Source: Thermoplasmatales archaeon UBA447
GTDB lineage: Archaea; Thermoplasmatota; Thermoplasmata; Thermoplasmatales; Thermoplasmataceae
DNA: 7,419 nucleotides
Direction: 5' to 3'
Assembly: GCA_002503205.1 (NCBI GenBank)
Contig: DARE01000060.1
Coordinates: 1-7,419 of the forward strand
The notes beneath the pieces are model-generated. The model saw only the letters and a list, made by a program, of their open reading frames with translations, did no database searches and had not been told where the DNA came from. Below, one piece after another: positions 5,760 through 7,419 of the stretch; position 1 is the first letter of the stretch; each line of letters begins with the position of its first letter. A program made the translations under genes and the position numbers.

Positions 5760-5781
5760 TCATATAGAATTCTGATATTGA

Positions 5782-7374
5782 ATGTCCGTTTCATTGAACA
5801 ATGAACGGACCCTTGTTAGGAGATTGACACTTCGCAATCTCATTTTCCTTGGCCTTGGATATGATATGGCCACAGGGGCACTTTTCAGCGCTACAGCTAT
5901 TGTGTCGGCAGCGGGTCCTGAAGGAATAATCACGTATCTCGTGGCAGGTTTGTTCTATTCTGCCCTGGGTGTTATATTCATAGAGCTCTCCAGGGTATAC
6001 CCTGAGGCTGGATCTGTTACAAGATTCACCCTCTATTCACATGGAAGGACACTAAACCTCATTAACGGTTTCGCAGACCTCATCTGGTATCTTTTCATAC
6101 CACCAGTAGAGGCTATTTCAGTCTCCTACACACTGAATGTTTTCTTCCCCTATTTCATAAACAGTGCGGGAGATCCAACCATATATGGTGCAATTCTTGG
6201 GTTCGGAATAGTCCTGCTTATGCTTCCAGTGAACTACTTCGGAATTTCAAGGTTCGGAAGGGCGACCAACTACATATCTGCAGTAAAGATAGCACTCTAT
6301 CTCACCGTCCCCATAGCACTTATCCTTTTTGTGCACAACTCGGCCAACCTTCTTCATGAAGGAGGATTTGCACCATTTGGAATCGGATCCATGTTTGCGA
6401 TTCTGCCTCTTGCCATGTATAACTTTGGTGGGAGCAGAATGATCCCTGATTTTGCTGAAGAGACCACAAAAAGGAGTTACATTACACTGGGAATAATTAT
6501 TGCAATACTTACCGAGACTGCAATATACACCCTTCTAGCAGTCGCTGTTGTTCTAGGCACAAACTGGTCAGCCATACACCTTGCTGCTGGATCCTGGCAT
6601 TCTCTAAAGGGGCTGGCAGCCAATCCTTTCCTGGTGTTCTCTAAAAGTACAGGACTTGAATGGTTGCTTGTAATAACACTCATAGTAAGCGTTCTCTCTC
6701 CATATATTTCCGGATACATATCGGTGGGTGCCGGTACAAGGGCCCTTTTCTCTATGGGCAGATCCGGCCTTGTGGGAGACAGGATAAAAGCCATTCACGA
6801 GAAATATGCAATCCCTGTATGGTCTCTTGTTGTATTCATTGTTGTTGGAGGTTTCCTGGCACTTGTCTCTGCACCTGCCCCGAGCATATACAATCTCATA
6901 GATGATGCAACCGCCGCAGGATACCTCGGATTTGCGGCCATTCCAGTTGCCATGATTGTGTCTCGGAGACAGAAATCTACGTCGAAATTGCAGAGGATCA
7001 GAGGAGGTAATATTCTTGCTCCCGTAGCAATGGGTGTATCATCGCTGATTGCATACTGGGCTGGATGGCCTGATGAACCATATGCAGTGCTGCTGATAAT
7101 GGCAGCGTCTCTTCTGTTCGGGATATATTCAAAGGCGACACAGGGCCTTCTAAACTCAATCTGGTACATTTGTTATATGGGGTTCATAACACTGATGGTT
7201 GCAATAGGAACTGAGGGACTTTACACACTGATTCCAAACAGTATCGGCCCATTTGTTGTATTTGCAGTCACTGTTGCTCTGTTTTATCCATGGGGAGTCT
7301 TTTCAGGGCTGGAAGTAAGATTCAAGGACAAAGAGTTCACTGAATTCAAGGCGGAGAGGTTTGAGCCAGAGTAA
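5782..7374 (+). CDS. APC-family amino-acid permease
   Basis: The 530-aa product is a polytopic membrane protein with about 12 to 14 hydrophobic helices (roughly 19-43, 47-70, 95-125, 134-153, 163-185, 200-217, 233-258, 293-315, 345-363, 378-394, 411-427, 432-448, 455-475, 482-506). The first helix carries the glycine-rich LGLGYDMATGALF (23-35), matching the unwound substrate-binding stretch of Amino acid-Polyamine-organoCation permeases. AGPEGIITYLVAGL (44-57) and FIELSRVYPEAGS (66-78) match the conserved 'AGP' and 'ELS...P.AG' landmarks. A cytoplasmic-type loop after helix 8 contains GTRALFSMGRSGLVGD (318-333), also typical. The C-terminus is charged. It should import an amino acid or a related organic cation with protons; the substrate cannot be read from sequence. 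The ATG at 5782 directly follows an in-frame TGA, so no longer form exists. It is divergent from the ornithine cyclodeaminase-family gene. Stop is TAA; the 45 bases after it show no clear terminator. Confidence 0.93.
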   Translation: MSVSLNNERTLVRRLTLRNLIFLGLGYDMATGALFSATAIVSAAGPEGIITYLVAGLFYSALGVIFIELSRVYPEAGSVTRFTLYSHGRTLNLINGFADLIWYLFIPPVEAISVSYTLNVFFPYFINSAGDPTIYGAILGFGIVLLMLPVNYFGISRFGRATNYISAVKIALYLTVPIALILFVHNSANLLHEGGFAPFGIGSMFAILPLAMYNFGGSRMIPDFAEETTKRSYITLGIIIAILTETAIYTLLAVAVVLGTNWSAIHLAAGSWHSLKGLAANPFLVFSKSTGLEWLLVITLIVSVLSPYISGYISVGAGTRALFSMGRSGLVGDRIKAIHEKYAIPVWSLVVFIVVGGFLALVSAPAPSIYNLIDDATAAGYLGFAAIPVAMIVSRRQKSTSKLQRIRGGNILAPVAMGVSSLIAYWAGWPDEPYAVLLIMAASLLFGIYSKATQGLLNSIWYICYMGFITLMVAIGTEGLYTLIPNSIGPFVVFAVTVALFYPWGVFSGLEVRFKDKEFTEFKAERFEPE

Positions 7375-7419
7375 TTCGTGAAAAATTCCATAAATCATCT
7401 ACCCCAACCCTAATCCCGG

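Larger units (their letters stand above)
5528..5781. other. AT-rich divergent intergenic region
   Basis: This 254-bp gap separates the ornithine cyclodeaminase-family gene (minus) from the APC permease (plus). It holds a promoter for each at its two ends and two short inverted repeats between them. TATCAT (5605-5610) faces ATGATA (5619-5624) around 8 nt; ATGAAT (5665-5670) faces ATTCAT (5673-5678) around 2 nt. Such symmetric sites suit a dimeric regulator, but in DNA this AT-rich they can arise by chance. I see no convincing protein or RNA gene here. Confidence 0.6.

Noticed and set aside
6477..7169. Several reading frames of 64 to 124 codons opposite or overlapping the APC permease
   Set aside because: They are out-of-frame shadows of a strongly conserved permease with implausible composition (Arg/Pro/Thr-rich) and no own promoter.
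7375..7419. CCCCAACCCTAA-like sequence at the end of the window
   Set aside because: Resembles telomeric repeats by eye but occurs once, without tandem copies, in a prokaryotic context.

Overview
The window looks like chromosomal DNA from an archaeon, most likely of the Thermoplasmatales (Thermoplasma / Ferroplasma / Cuniculiplasma-like). This is inferred from three things. First, most genes have an AT-rich TATA-like box about 25-29 nt upstream of their ATG and no Shine-Dalgarno sequence, the pattern of leaderless archaeal transcripts. Second, codon use favours AGA/AGG for Arg and ATA for Ile. Third, the gene content is typical: an APC permease, an MFS permease, an archaeal-type class V aminotransferase and an ornithine cyclodeaminase/mu-crystallin family protein. 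No rRNA, tRNA, CRISPR array or insertion sequence was found.

Left part, plus strand (1-2460): the C-terminal half of an MFS transporter cut by the window edge; a 216-bp gap holding one tiny hydrophobic reading frame; a class V (alanine-glyoxylate/serine-pyruvate type) aminotransferase split by one in-frame TAG two codons before its PLP lysine; and a small membrane protein with a DnaJ-like double CxxC motif, preceded by a hairpin-forming inverted repeat.

Middle part, minus strand (2466-5527): a 199-aa sequon-rich orphan; a 129-aa protein with one probable membrane segment; a TIGR01777-type NAD(P)-binding epimerase-like protein; and an ornithine cyclodeaminase/mu-crystallin family protein. Each has its own putative promoter, so this is a run of same-strand single-gene units rather than a clear operon.

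Right part, plus strand (5528-7419): a 254-bp AT-rich divergent promoter region, then a 530-aa APC-family amino-acid permease. The permease is divergent from the ornithine cyclodeaminase-family gene, so amino-acid uptake and amino/imino-acid oxidoreduction may share control. That link is inference.

I see no convincing new multi-gene system. The points most worth a second look are the TAG in the aminotransferase active site, the altered active-site motif in the ornithine cyclodeaminase-family protein, the DnaJ-like zinc motif on a two-helix membrane protein, and the sequon-dense orphan with no signal peptide.
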